The notes below the pieces were generated by a model. It was given only the letters and a program-made list of their open reading frames with translations, ran no database searches and was not told where the DNA came from. DNA of 64,000 bases from assembly GCA_022839045.1 (NCBI GenBank), contig JALHDI010000022.1, positions 5,126 through 69,125 of the forward strand, given 5' to 3'. Positions 43,398 to 52,720 of this stretch are shown here, piece by piece. Both the position numbers and the translations under genes were made by a program. This DNA is from Sporomusaceae bacterium (GTDB lineage Bacteria; Bacillota_C; Negativicutes; Sporomusales_B; UBA7701). Numbering within the stretch: position 1 is the first letter of the stretch; every line of letters begins with the position of its first letter.

Positions 43398-43787
43398 TTA
43401 CCGCGGTTTGAATGTCTCGCAGTCGGTATCGACCGTTTTCGCCGCATACGGCCCTTGGACCTTGATGGCGGATGCGTGACAATAGTTTCCTTTCTCCCAG
43501 TATTGGCAGCTGTCCACATAGCACTCGACCGACGGCGTGATTTGGGTCCCTTCGGCGAAGGCCGCCTTTACCGTCCCGCCGACGTTGGCGTTGTGCAGCG
43601 CCCCGACGTAGTCGCCGATCCCCTTGCCGGCGTGGAAGGATTTGCATTGGGTGTCGGCCGACGAACGCGAAGCTCCGCCACGTTCGTCATTGTATATGGC
43701 GATTTTCGCCGCCATGCACTGATCGCCCGGCATCCAGTGCGTGCACTGGTCAACGCTGCACTTGACGAGAGGATTGACTGTTGACAC
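43398..43787 (-). CDS. Protein with two DUF1540 domains
   Basis: A 129-residue protein with two cysteine-rich repeats, VKCSVDQCTHWMPGDQCMAAKI...DTQCKSF and VECYVDSCQYWEKGNYCHASAI...DTDCETF. This four-Cys pattern is DUF1540, a small presumed metal-binding module common in spore-forming Firmicutes. A glycine/alanine-rich linker separates them. The GTG at 43787 with AAAGAGGTG ahead was preferred over an ATG 14 codons upstream. Confidence 0.88.
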   Translation of the reverse strand: MSTVNPLVKCSVDQCTHWMPGDQCMAAKIAIYNDERGGASRSSADTQCKSFHAGKGIGDYVGALHNANVGGTVKAAFAEGTQITPSVECYVDSCQYWEKGNYCHASAIKVQGPYAAKTVDTDCETFKPR

Positions 43788-43877
43788 AAAATCACCTCTT
43801 TCTTTTTTGATAGTTTTCGACGTCGGCAATATCTTTATCCATAGGCCTCGCTAAAACGTCCGGCCTAAAAAGCTTGC

Positions 43878-44114
43878 TTATACCGTTACCGTTTCCCATG
43901 CCGCCCGGACATCGTATCCGCACCCCGGACAGTAGAGCAGGTGTACGCAGTGGGTGTTTGGAACGCCCTGCTGCAAAGACGCCACATCCATGTAAGGACT
44001 GTACGGCCCGAAATAATTTTCCAGCGCTCCGCCGTCAGCAAGCGGCCGGCCGCAGCGCGGGCAAAGCGCCGTTACCGCGGTGAGGCCGTTGCATACCGGG
44101 CAAACTTTCTCCAC
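43878..44114 (-). CDS. Small zinc-ribbon protein
   Basis: A 78-residue protein starting at a GTG seven bases after AAGGAGG. Three CxxC pairs are visible: CPVC, CPRCGRPL and CPGCGYDV, plus HCVHLLYC. This indicates one rubredoxin-like zinc knuckle at each end. I do not recognise a named family. It lies divergent from the diguanylate cyclase gene and 90 bases upstream of the DUF1540 gene on the same strand. Confidence 0.75.
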   Translation of the reverse strand: MEKVCPVCNGLTAVTALCPRCGRPLADGGALENYFGPYSPYMDVASLQQGVPNTHCVHLLYCPGCGYDVRAAWETVTV

Positions 44115-44207
44115 TTCATAGCCTCCTTCGCCAAACCCCGGGGGCGTTGGCCGCATATCATATAACAGAAGCAGATTATCGTAAACTCTTCAAGGGAGGG
44201 TATCGTC

Positions 44208-46583
44208 TTGGCCATGCAAACTTCCAGCCCCGTCGGCGCCAGACGGGCCATCTTGTTTATCGTCGCAGGACTGTTCGGTTTTCTGATTTTCGGAGGACTG
44301 ACTTCGCTCACGCTGGAAGCTCCACGGATAGTCGGGCTGCACACCATTCTGGAGGTTAGCAGCATCGCCTTCGGCTGCGTCGTTTTTTTCATCGCCTGGT
44401 ACAGCACCGGCCCGATCCGCATCAGCATCGCCGTTGTCAGCCTGGTGGTCCTAAGTTCGGTCATTCTTACCCTCGTCCACTTGATTGCGTACCCGAGATT
44501 GCCTGTTGCGGGCGGGGAGTCCGGCCACGTATGGGTGACAGCCTGGCTGTTCTCGCGACTCGTGTGGTCGTTTGGCATGCTGGCGGGCATCACCTTGCTC
44601 GACCGCAACGGCCCCTCCTGCCAGCTTTCTTCCAGGGGATCTCTCCTTTGCGGCACCCTGGTGGCCGTTAGCGGCCTGGTGGCCGATATCTTCATCGCCC
44701 CTGACTTTTGGCCTTACCTCTATAATATCGACAGCTCCGACCATCCGGTTGCCGTTTATAGCCTATACGTGTCCTGCGCCGCGAACGTCGCGACATTAAT
44801 TATTCTTCTCGGCAGACGGACTAATCATGTGGGCATTCTGCCACATACCGCGGTGCTCTTCGGGGCGCTGGCCGATCTGAGCTTCGGGGTCGCTGGCCAC
44901 TCCCCGGAGAGCCTCAATATCGCGGCCCATCTCTTCGCGGCCCTCGCCAACCTCTACATCCTGCGGACCCTGTACGTTGTCCTCATTCGCCAGCCGTTCG
45001 CGGACGCCATGGCGATGAAGGAGGATATGGAGCAGTTGGCGGAAAATAACGCCCGACTGTTCCGGGAATCTGAAGAGCAGCGCAATATGTTCGAGGATAT
45101 CCTTGCCAACGTGGGGATGATAATATCTTCCCAGTTGAATCTCCGTGAGACCCTCGACGCCATCGCCGACATGGTCGCCGACATGATGAAGGCCCGGCAA
45201 TGTGCCATCGCCCTCTTCAACGAGGACCGCTCCGCCCTGAAGGTGTCGGCGACGTATGGCATGAATACGCCGCCGGATTACCTGCCGCTCAAGGACAGCG
45301 TAGCTGCCCAGGTGTGCGAGACGCAGACCGCCCTAACCGTCGACGATCTATTGCTCCAGCCGGAGCTGTTCCGGCCACAGCTGGTTTTCACGAGCATCCG
45401 GTCCGTCATCGCCGCCCCGTTGGTCAACGATCACGAAATAATCGGCGTCGTCGAAGCATACTCCAGCGAAAAAGGCGCCTTCACCCAGCGGGATGTGCTC
45501 CTTCTCAAAGCGCTCGGTTATCACGCCGGCGCGGCGGTGGCCGGCGCGACCCTCCACGAGCAGACCAAAGCCCGTCTCGACGAGGAACAGTACCTGTACA
45601 GGATCGCGCAGGCGTCGGCTACCACCGTCGACCCCGATACCATTCTCGAGCAATGTCTGCCTTACGCCGCCCAGGCTCTCGAGGCCGAATTCGCGCTCGC
45701 CTTTCTTGCCGACAGCCAGAGCAACGAGTCGCTGGTCTTCAAGGCAGCCGCGGGACTTAGCTTCCGGCCGGCCGACATCGAACTGGGCTCTTATCCCGAG
45801 CTCGAGACGCTCGTAGCCACCATGACCCCTACCATGCTGCCGTCGGGAGATTCGCCGCCGTTAAAGGGGTTGTGCGACGGGGCTACGGGGCCGGTAATGG
45901 TGATGCCTCTGCCGGTGAACAACCGCCTGCTCGGTCTCATCCTGCTCGGCTGGCGGCGGCGCGTCAATCCGGAAAGGTTCGAACGCAGCCCCTTCGCCAC
46001 CCTTGTGGCGCAGCAGATCGCCCTCGGTCTGGAGAAGGCCAGCCTGTACAACCAGGTGAAGGCCATGGCCCTGTCCGACGGCCTCACCGGCCTTGCCAAC
46101 CGCCGCAACTTCGATATGTTCCTGGACGCCGAACTGCGGCGGGCCTCCACCCTCAAACGCCCTCTGAGCCTCATCATGCTCGACCTTGACAAGTTCAAGA
46201 CGTACAACGACACTTACGGCCACCCTACCGGCGACAAGCTGCTGGCCCAGTTGGGGGATATCCTCCGCCAGAATACCCGGACGATCGATTTTCCGGCCCG
46301 GTACGGCGGCGAGGAGTTCTCCGTCATCCTGCCGGAATGCGGCGCCACCGAAGCCACCGCCCTCGCCGAGAAGATCCGCCGGACGGTGGAGGCAGGCGCA
46401 TTCCCGGACAACGTCGGCACTTACACTGCCCGCATAACGGCCAGCCTGGGCGTGGCGACCTACGATCCGGCCGTGAATACCGCGCCGCCCGACCCCGCCG
46501 GCTTCATCGCCGTCGCCGACAGCGCCCTTTATCAGGCGAAGCAGGGCGGCAGGAACAGGGTGGTCAGCACGCCTCTGGTATAA
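44208..46583 (+). CDS. Membrane diguanylate cyclase with GAF domains
   Basis: A 791-residue sensor. Residues 1-265 hold about eight membrane helices of a MASE-like input domain. A coiled coil follows, then two GAF-like regions (about 300-450 and 455-610; the first is clearer). The C terminus is a GGDEF domain: DGLTGLANRRNFDMFL, LDLDKFKTYNDTYGH and RYGGEEFSVILPE with GGEEF at 700-704. The inhibitory site RTID lies five residues before GGEEF, so product feedback is likely. It makes cyclic di-GMP from GTP. TTG start after GGGAGG; an ATG two codons on is possible. Confidence 0.92.
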   Translation: MAMQTSSPVGARRAILFIVAGLFGFLIFGGLTSLTLEAPRIVGLHTILEVSSIAFGCVVFFIAWYSTGPIRISIAVVSLVVLSSVILTLVHLIAYPRLPVAGGESGHVWVTAWLFSRLVWSFGMLAGITLLDRNGPSCQLSSRGSLLCGTLVAVSGLVADIFIAPDFWPYLYNIDSSDHPVAVYSLYVSCAANVATLIILLGRRTNHVGILPHTAVLFGALADLSFGVAGHSPESLNIAAHLFAALANLYILRTLYVVLIRQPFADAMAMKEDMEQLAENNARLFRESEEQRNMFEDILANVGMIISSQLNLRETLDAIADMVADMMKARQCAIALFNEDRSALKVSATYGMNTPPDYLPLKDSVAAQVCETQTALTVDDLLLQPELFRPQLVFTSIRSVIAAPLVNDHEIIGVVEAYSSEKGAFTQRDVLLLKALGYHAGAAVAGATLHEQTKARLDEEQYLYRIAQASATTVDPDTILEQCLPYAAQALEAEFALAFLADSQSNESLVFKAAAGLSFRPADIELGSYPELETLVATMTPTMLPSGDSPPLKGLCDGATGPVMVMPLPVNNRLLGLILLGWRRRVNPERFERSPFATLVAQQIALGLEKASLYNQVKAMALSDGLTGLANRRNFDMFLDAELRRASTLKRPLSLIMLDLDKFKTYNDTYGHPTGDKLLAQLGDILRQNTRTIDFPARYGGEEFSVILPECGATEATALAEKIRRTVEAGAFPDNVGTYTARITASLGVATYDPAVNTAPPDPAGFIAVADSALYQAKQGGRNRVVSTPLV

Positions 46584-46603
46584 AGGAGCGTTAGCACCTC
46601 GAG

Positions 46604-46626
46604 GCCGCAGGTTTACAGCCTGCGGC
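46604..46626 (+). terminator. Terminator-like hairpin
   Basis: GCCGCAGG/CCTGCGGC with a 7-base loop after the diguanylate cyclase gene, followed by a short T-containing stretch. Confidence 0.5.
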
Positions 46627-46714
46627 TTTCCTATGGGGCGGCTGCATTTTCCAAGGAGGGAAAAAGCGCCAGTCAGAGAATAATAGAGGAAAAGCCAGGG
46701 TAGGGGGAGTAAAG

Positions 46715-48313
46715 TTGCGGAACAAGTTAATCATCCTGACAATAGTGCTCGCACTAGCGGCTTCGACGGTAGCCGGCTGCGCCACGGCCACCAAGCCTGC
46801 CGGCAAGTACCTGCGCTACTCGGCGGGCACCGAGCCCGAAACCCTCGATCCCCGCAAGTCGACAGGCTCGCCAGAGGCGATCGTCGAAGCGCAGATCTTC
46901 GAGGGCCTCACGGTGCTGAACGACAAGGACGCGCCGGTGGCCGGCGTAGCCGAAAAGTGGGAGGTGTCGCCCGACGGCCTCACTTACACCTTCACACTGC
47001 GCGCCAACGCCAAATGGTCGAACGGCGATCCGGTGACCGCTCACGATTTCGAGTATGCCTGGAAGTCGACCCTCAGCCCCGCCCTGGGCGCCAAGTATGC
47101 CTACCAACTCTTTTACCTCAAGAACGGCGAGAGCTACAACAAAGGACAGGCGAATGCCGACGCCGTCGGCGTTAGGGCTGTCGACGACCGTACCCTTAAG
47201 GTGACGTTGGAAAAGCCCACCCCCTATTTCCTCACCCTCACCGCCTTTCATACCTACTACCCGGTGCACCGGAAAACGGCCGCCGCCAACGATAAATGGG
47301 CAGCCGACCCCAAGACGCTGATCGGCAACGGGCCTTTCAAGGTGACCGCCTGGGTCCACAACAGCAGGCTGGAGTTCGCCAAGAACGAGCATTACTGGGA
47401 CGCGGCCAAGGTCAAGATGCCCAAGATGGAGTTCATTCTCACCGACAGCGCCACCACCGAACTGGCCATGTTCGAGAATAACCAGATCGATCTCGGCGGC
47501 AACGTTCCCCCGAGCGAGATCCCCCGCCTCCTCAAGGAAGGCAAGCTCAAGATAACCCCCCTCCTCGCTACCTATTTCTATTGTTTCAACGTGACCAAGC
47601 CGCCTTTCGACGACGTCAAGGTGCGCAAGGCTTTCACCCTCGCCATCGACCGCGCCGCCATCGTCAAGAACGTGACCCGGGCCGGCCAGCAGCCGGCCAT
47701 GGCCTGGGTGCCGCCCGGCCTGGCCGACGCGGCGCCGGGCAGCGACTTCCGCCGGGCCGGCGGCGATTTCTTCGCCGACAACGATGTGGCGACAGCCCAG
47801 AGGCTGCTGGCCGAAGCCGGCTATCCCGGCGGCAAGGGGCTGCCGCCCGTTACGCTCATTTACAACACCAGCGAAGGCCACAAAGCGATCGCCGAGGCGG
47901 TCCAGGAGATGTGGCGCAAGAACCTCGGCGTCAGCGTCGCCCTCGCCAACCAGGAGTGGAAGGTGTTCATCAATTCCCGCACCAAGGGCGACTATCAGGT
48001 GGCCCGCCACGGCTGGACCGGCGACTACCTCGACCCGATGACCTTCATCGATATGTTCACGAGCGATAGCGGCAACAACGACGCCCAATATAACAACCCG
48101 GCATACGAGGAGCTCGTCAGGCGGGCCAAAGAGACGAACGACCAGGCTGCGCGGATGAAGCTTATGCATCAGGCGGAAAAGCTCCTCATGGACGATGCCG
48201 TCCTGGCGCCTATTTACTTTTACACCAACGCCGTCCTCGTCAAACCGAACGTCAAGGGCTATGTGCGCTCGATCACCGGCGTATTTTACTTCAAGGAAGC
48301 CTACGTGGAATAA
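46715..48313 (+). CDS. oppA: Peptide ABC transporter substrate-binding lipoprotein OppA
   Basis: A 532-residue solute-binding lipoprotein. A signal peptide ending in the lipobox STVAGC gives a lipid-anchored protein outside the inner membrane. The family pattern is clear: EPETLDPRKSTGSPEA, VAEKWEVSPDGLTYTFTLRANAKWSNGDPVTAHDFEYAW-type motif, VRKAFTLAIDRAAIV. It captures oligopeptides for the permease encoded by the four genes that follow. TTG start with GGGGGAG upstream. Gap of 154 bases to oppB. Confidence 0.92.
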   Translation: MRNKLIILTIVLALAASTVAGCATATKPAGKYLRYSAGTEPETLDPRKSTGSPEAIVEAQIFEGLTVLNDKDAPVAGVAEKWEVSPDGLTYTFTLRANAKWSNGDPVTAHDFEYAWKSTLSPALGAKYAYQLFYLKNGESYNKGQANADAVGVRAVDDRTLKVTLEKPTPYFLTLTAFHTYYPVHRKTAAANDKWAADPKTLIGNGPFKVTAWVHNSRLEFAKNEHYWDAAKVKMPKMEFILTDSATTELAMFENNQIDLGGNVPPSEIPRLLKEGKLKITPLLATYFYCFNVTKPPFDDVKVRKAFTLAIDRAAIVKNVTRAGQQPAMAWVPPGLADAAPGSDFRRAGGDFFADNDVATAQRLLAEAGYPGGKGLPPVTLIYNTSEGHKAIAEAVQEMWRKNLGVSVALANQEWKVFINSRTKGDYQVARHGWTGDYLDPMTFIDMFTSDSGNNDAQYNNPAYEELVRRAKETNDQAARMKLMHQAEKLLMDDAVLAPIYFYTNAVLVKPNVKGYVRSITGVFYFKEAYVE

Positions 48314-48467
48314 ACCGGCCTCGCCGACGCCACGCCGCCCAGGGCGTGGCGTTCTTTTTCCCCGGGAGCGGCGTCCTGTAATAAAATACATGTCGCAGGA
48401 CCACGAGGATAAACGGCGCTGACAGAGAACAAGGTAAATAGATAACCGCAAGAGGAGGTCAGCCCCT

Positions 48468-49400
48468 TTGCTGCAGTATACCGTCAGCCGTTTCCTGTCG
48501 ATGCTGCTCGTGCTGTTCATCATCACCACCACCACCTTCGTTCTGATGCACGCCATTCCCGGCGGACCCTTCACCGCCGAGAAGAACCTGCCGGAAGCGG
48601 TGCTGAAAAATCTCAACGAACGCTATCATCTCAATGACCCCCTCTTCAAGCAGTATACCGATTATCTCGCCAACGTCGCGCGCGGCGACCTCGGCCCCTC
48701 CTTCAAGTACGAGGCGCGTACCGTAAACGATATCATCGCCGAAAGCTTCCCGGTCTCGGCCGAGCTCGGCCTGACCGCCGTGGCTGTCGCCGTGGCCTGC
48801 GGCATCCCCATGGGGGTGATCGCCGCCCTCCGCCGGAACCGCTGGCCCGATTACCTGTGCATGTTCGCCGCCACCATCGGCATCTCGGTACCCGGGTTCA
48901 TCCTCGCCACGCTCTTCATCTACGTGTTCGCCCTCAAGCTCGAACTCTTTCCCGCCGCCATGTGGGGCGGCCCCGAATACGTCGTCCTGCCGGCGCTGGC
49001 CCTGGCCGCCTTCCCGATGGCGTTCATCGCCCGCCTCACCCGGTCAAGCATGCTGGAGGTGCTGAGCCTCGACTTCATCCGCACCGCCCGTGCCAAGGGC
49101 CTTACCTCGTTCGTCGTCGTCTGGCGCCACGCCCTGAAAAACGCCCTCATCCCGGTCGTCACTTATCTCGGCCCGCTGATAGCCGCCATCCTGACCGGCA
49201 GCTTCGTCATCGAATCGATTTTCGCCATCCCCGGGCTCGGTCGCCACTTCGTGACCAGCATCTATAACCGCGACTACACCGTGATCCTCGGCATCACTAT
49301 TTTCTACAGCACCCTGCTCGTAGTTCTCAACTTCCTCGTCGATGTCGCCTACGCCTGGCTTGACCCCCGTATCAAGCTCGGCGGCGGAAAGGGGGAATAG
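48468..49400 (+). CDS. oppB: Peptide ABC transporter permease OppB
   Basis: A 310-residue inner-membrane permease with six helices, beginning LQYTVSRFLSMLLVLFIITTTTF and ending AYAWLDPRIKLGG. The EAA loop that contacts the ATPase is DFIRTARAKGLTSFVVVWRHALKNALIPV. TTG start after AGAGGAGGTCAG. Two bases separate it from oppC. Confidence 0.93.
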   Translation: MLQYTVSRFLSMLLVLFIITTTTFVLMHAIPGGPFTAEKNLPEAVLKNLNERYHLNDPLFKQYTDYLANVARGDLGPSFKYEARTVNDIIAESFPVSAELGLTAVAVAVACGIPMGVIAALRRNRWPDYLCMFAATIGISVPGFILATLFIYVFALKLELFPAAMWGGPEYVVLPALALAAFPMAFIARLTRSSMLEVLSLDFIRTARAKGLTSFVVVWRHALKNALIPVVTYLGPLIAAILTGSFVIESIFAIPGLGRHFVTSIYNRDYTVILGITIFYSTLLVVLNFLVDVAYAWLDPRIKLGGGKGE

Positions 49401-49402
49401 CC

Positions 49403-50311
49403 GTGGCCGCAGCCCCCGACTTCACCCCCGTCGGCACCGCCGCCTCCGCCGCCGGCCCCGCCCGCCCGGCTACCACCTACTGGCAGGACGCCTGGCGGCG
49501 TCTTAAGGAAAACAAGCTGGCCATGGCCGGTCTCGCCGTTATTGTTTTCATCGCCCTGATGGCCGCCGTCGGCCCGCTCTTCTCCCCCTATTCCTATTCC
49601 GACCAGGTGCTGTCCGAGGCCAACCAACCGCCCTCCGCGCAGCACTGGTTCGGCACCGACAACCTCGGCCGCGACCTTTTGACCCGCGTGCTTTACGGCG
49701 CCCGCATCTCGCTGTCCATCGGCGTCGTCGCCAGCCTGATAAACCTGACGATCGGCGTCGTCTACGGCGGCGTATCCGGCTACTTCGGCGGCCGGGTGGA
49801 CAGCGTGATGATGCGTCTCGTCGATATCCTGTACGGCATCCCGCTGCTGCTCTTCGTCATATTGCTGATGGTCGTCCTCAAGCCCGGGCTCACCAACATC
49901 TTCATCGCCCTCGGGCTGGTCTACTGGCTGGGCATGGCCCGCATCGTCCGCGGCCAGGTGCTGGCGATCAAGGAGCAGGAATACGTGCTGGCCGCGCGCC
50001 TCGTGGGCGCCGGCCCGCGGCGCATAATCCTCCGCCACCTCGTCCCCAACAGCATGGGGCCGATCATCGTCACCCTCACCCTCTCCATCCCGGAAGCCAT
50101 TTTCACCGAAGCATTCCTCAGCTTCATCGGCCTAGGCGTTTCCGCCCCCATGGCCAGTTGGGGCGTGCTGGCGTCGGAGAGCCTCGCCGGCCTGCGCTCC
50201 TATCCCTTCCAGCTTCTTTACCCGGCGCTGGCCATCAGCGTCACCATGCTCGCCTTCAACTTCCTCGGCGACGGGCTCCGCGACGCCCTCGACCCGCGGA
50301 TGCGCAAATAG
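49403..50311 (+). CDS. oppC: Peptide ABC transporter permease OppC
   Basis: A 302-residue permease with a cytoplasmic N-terminal extension (YWQDAWRRLKENKLAMAGLAVI) and six helices. HWFGTDNLGRDLLTRVLYGARISLSIG is the periplasmic/first-loop signature, and QEYVLAARLVGAGPRRIILRHLVPNSMGP the EAA motif. GTG start directly after the oppB stop, so the pair forms the transmembrane channel. Confidence 0.94.
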   Translation: MAAAPDFTPVGTAASAAGPARPATTYWQDAWRRLKENKLAMAGLAVIVFIALMAAVGPLFSPYSYSDQVLSEANQPPSAQHWFGTDNLGRDLLTRVLYGARISLSIGVVASLINLTIGVVYGGVSGYFGGRVDSVMMRLVDILYGIPLLLFVILLMVVLKPGLTNIFIALGLVYWLGMARIVRGQVLAIKEQEYVLAARLVGAGPRRIILRHLVPNSMGPIIVTLTLSIPEAIFTEAFLSFIGLGVSAPMASWGVLASESLAGLRSYPFQLLYPALAISVTMLAFNFLGDGLRDALDPRMRK

Positions 50312-50326
50312 GACAGGAGGTGCCAG

Positions 50327-51343
50327 ATGCAGCCGCTCCTCAGCGTTGAAAACCTGACCGTCAAATTCCATACTTACGCCGGCACCGTCCAGGCCGTCCG
50401 CGACGTCAGCTTCACCCTGTCCGCAGGGGAGATTCTCGGCATCGTGGGCGAGTCGGGCTGCGGCAAAAGCGTCACCGCCAGCTCGCTGCTGGGGCTTATC
50501 CCGACGCCGCCGGGGGAAATCGCCGCCGGCCGCATCCTGTTCGCCGGCGAGGACATCGCCGGCATGGACGAGAAGGCGCTCTGCAAGCTGAGAGGCAACG
50601 CCATCAGCATGATCTTCCAGGACCCGATGACAGCGCTCAACCCGGTGCTGACGGTCGGCAGCCAGCTTACCGAATGCTTCACGACCCACCAGCGGTTGAG
50701 CGGCGCAGAGGCCGCCGAGCGGGCCGTCGCCATGCTCCGCCTGGTGGGCATCCCCTCCCCCGAGGTGCGCCTGCGCCAGTATCCGCACCAGCTCAGCGGC
50801 GGCATGCGCCAGCGGGCCATGATCGCCATGGCCCTGGCCATGAATCCCCGCATCCTGATCGCCGACGAACCCACCACCGCGCTCGACGTCACCATCCAGG
50901 CCCAAATAATCGATCTGATGAAAAAGCTCAACAGCGAACTGGGCACGGCCATCATCCTCATCTCCCACGATCTCGGCGTGGTCGCCGGCCTGTGCGAGCG
51001 GGTCCTCGTCATGTACGCCGGCCAGATCGTCGAGGCCGCCCCGGCCGCCGCCCTTTTCGCCCGGCCCCGCCACCCGTACACCCTCGGTCTCCTCGACTCG
51101 GTGCCGCGGCTCGACGCCGTCCGTTCGCGCCTCACGTCGATCGACGGCCAGCCGCCCGACCTGATGGTGCCGCCGGCCGGCTGCGCCTTCGCGCCCCGCT
51201 GCCGCTTCGCGATGAAAGCCTGCGGCGAAGCGCCGCCCCTTTTCCCGGCCGGGCAAGATCACCTGAGCCGCTGCTGGCTGTCCCACCCCGACTGTCCCCG
51301 CACCCTGCCCGCCCGGGCGGCGAAGGAGGGTCTGCCGGCATGA
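50327..51343 (+). CDS. oppD: Peptide ABC transporter ATP-binding protein OppD
   Basis: A 338-residue ATPase with Walker [10 protein letters not shown], signature [16 protein letters not shown], Walker [13 protein letters not shown] and the C-terminal oligopeptide-transporter extension with [15 protein letters not shown]. The cysteines of that extension often bind an Fe-S cluster. ATG after GGAGGTGCCAG. Overlaps oppF by four bases (ATGA). Confidence 0.95.
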   Translation: MQPLLSVENLTVKFHTYAGTVQAVRDVSFTLSAGEILGIVGESGCGKSVTASSLLGLIPTPPGEIAAGRILFAGEDIAGMDEKALCKLRGNAISMIFQDPMTALNPVLTVGSQLTECFTTHQRLSGAEAAERAVAMLRLVGIPSPEVRLRQYPHQLSGGMRQRAMIAMALAMNPRILIADEPTTALDVTIQAQIIDLMKKLNSELGTAIILISHDLGVVAGLCERVLVMYAGQIVEAAPAAALFARPRHPYTLGLLDSVPRLDAVRSRLTSIDGQPPDLMVPPAGCAFAPRCRFAMKACGEAPPLFPAGQDHLSRCWLSHPDCPRTLPARAAKEGLPA

Positions 51344-52314
51344 GCGCGCCCCTGATCGAAGTCAACAACCTCAGCAAATTTTTTGTCACCGACCGCACCC
51401 TTCTGGGAGCGCCGCGTGCGGTCGTCAAAGCGGTCGAAAATGTCAGCTTTGCCGTCGCCGCGGGGGAAACGCTCGGTCTTGTGGGTGAGACCGGCTGCGG
51501 CAAATCGACCGTCGCCCGCACCCTTGTGGGCCTCTATACTCCCACCGCCGGCAAGGTCCTCTTCCGCGGCCAGGACATTCACGCCGCCCTTGCCGGCGCG
51601 GAAGGCGACCAGTTCCGCCGCCGCGTCCAGATGATATTCCAGGACCCCTACGCGTCGCTGAATCCCCGCATGACGGTCGGCGACATCGTCGGCGAGCCGC
51701 TCGATATCCACGGCCTCGCCACCGGCAGCGAACGCCGGGACCGCATCGTGCACCTGCTCGATCAGGTCGGCCTCAGCGCCGAGCATGCCAACCGCTTCCC
51801 GCACGAATTCAGTGGCGGCCAACGCCAACGGGTCGGCATTGCCCGGGCCCTCGCCGTCGGGCCAGAATTTCTCGTCTGCGACGAACCCATCTCCGCCCTC
51901 GACGTGTCGATCCAGGCCCAGGTCGTCAACCTGCTGCAGGATTTGCAGGCGGAATACGGACTCACCTACCTCTTCGTCGCCCATGACCTTTCGATGATAA
52001 GGCATATCAGCAGGCGCGTAGCCGTCATGTACCTCGGCACGCTGGCCGAAATCGCCCCGGTCGACGAGCTGTACACCAACCCCCAGCATCCATATACCCA
52101 GGCGCTCCTGTCCGCCATTCCCATCCCCGACCCCTTAGCGGAAAAGGGCCGCCGCATCGTCCTAGGCGGCGACGTTCCCAGTCCCCTCAACCCGCCGCCC
52201 GGATGCAAATTCCATACCCGCTGCCCCCGTGCTTTCGACCGCTGCCGGATCGAGGCCCCGCCGCTCCTTGCCCGCGGAAACCATTTCGTGGCCTGCCATC
52301 TCGTCAACAAGTGA
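51340..52314 (+). CDS. oppF: Peptide ABC transporter ATP-binding protein OppF
   Basis: A 324-residue ATPase: Walker [10 protein letters not shown], signature [15 protein letters not shown], Walker [13 protein letters not shown], and the C-terminal [17 protein letters not shown] motif. Forms the heterodimeric motor with OppD. Start at the ATG overlapping the oppD stop; GAAGGAGGG lies about ten bases ahead. A terminator follows at 52331. Confidence 0.95.
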   Translation: MSAPLIEVNNLSKFFVTDRTLLGAPRAVVKAVENVSFAVAAGETLGLVGETGCGKSTVARTLVGLYTPTAGKVLFRGQDIHAALAGAEGDQFRRRVQMIFQDPYASLNPRMTVGDIVGEPLDIHGLATGSERRDRIVHLLDQVGLSAEHANRFPHEFSGGQRQRVGIARALAVGPEFLVCDEPISALDVSIQAQVVNLLQDLQAEYGLTYLFVAHDLSMIRHISRRVAVMYLGTLAEIAPVDELYTNPQHPYTQALLSAIPIPDPLAEKGRRIVLGGDVPSPLNPPPGCKFHTRCPRAFDRCRIEAPPLLARGNHFVACHLVNK

Positions 52315-52330
52315 AAAAGCCCGCACCAGC

Positions 52331-52361
52331 AACCGCGGCCGAAACAGCCGCGGTTGTTTTT
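52331..52361 (+). terminator. Terminator of the opp operon
   Basis: AACCGCGGC/GCCGCGGTT with a 7-base loop and a following T run. Confidence 0.9.
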
Positions 52362-52388
52362 ATCTGTCGGCAGATGAGGTTTTGTGTC

Positions 52389-52409
52389 ATATTCCGAATT
52401 TTGGAATAT
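52389..52409. promoter_or_regulatory. Inverted repeat just upstream of the hydrogenase promoter
   Basis: ATATTCC and GGAATAT are separated by seven bases and end six bases before the -35 box, a position suited to an activator. Confidence 0.45.
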
Positions 52410-52414
52410 TTTTA

Positions 52415-52463
52415 TTGACTTTCCGATTTGGCCTGTGGCATAATTTTTGTATACACGTATACA
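52415..52463 (+). promoter_or_regulatory. Hydrogenase promoter with GntR-type operator
   Basis: TTGACT at 52415-52420 and CATAAT at 52439-52444 are 18 bases apart. The perfect 16-bp palindrome TGTATACACGTATACA at 52448-52463 covers the expected start site, so binding there would block transcription. The TGTATAC/GTATACA arms resemble GntR-family operators. The transcript would have a leader of about 270 bases. Confidence 0.65.
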
Positions 52464-52564
52464 TTATCCAGCACGCTCGACCCGGGGCCTTGTACGGTCC
52501 GCAAGCAGCCTTCCAGGCATTTGTTCCCGGCATCATGGGAAAGAAAGCTGATACGGCTACGGGA

Positions 52565-52599
52565 AAAGCGTGTTGATATCGATGATATCGGCACGCTTT
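52565..52599 (+). other. Hairpin in the hydrogenase leader
   Basis: AAAGCGTG and CACGCTTT pair around a loop that itself contains GATATC-GAT-GATATC. No T run follows, so it is not a terminator. The remainder of the 52464-52720 leader shows no gene I can support. Confidence 0.4.
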
Positions 52600-52720
52600 C
52601 ACTGATGGCGCATTTTCCGCCAATAACGGAGCGAAGCTGCGAAAAAAAACAGGAAAACGAGTAAGCCTGGCATAAATAAACTAATAATACTTACAAATTG
52701 TTTATGCCGAGGTGATTAAC

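Noticed and set aside
46754..48616. A minus-strand open frame of 620 codons opposite oppA
   Set aside because: Antisense shadow of a clear solute-binding lipoprotein gene; no ribosome binding site and no recognisable motif.
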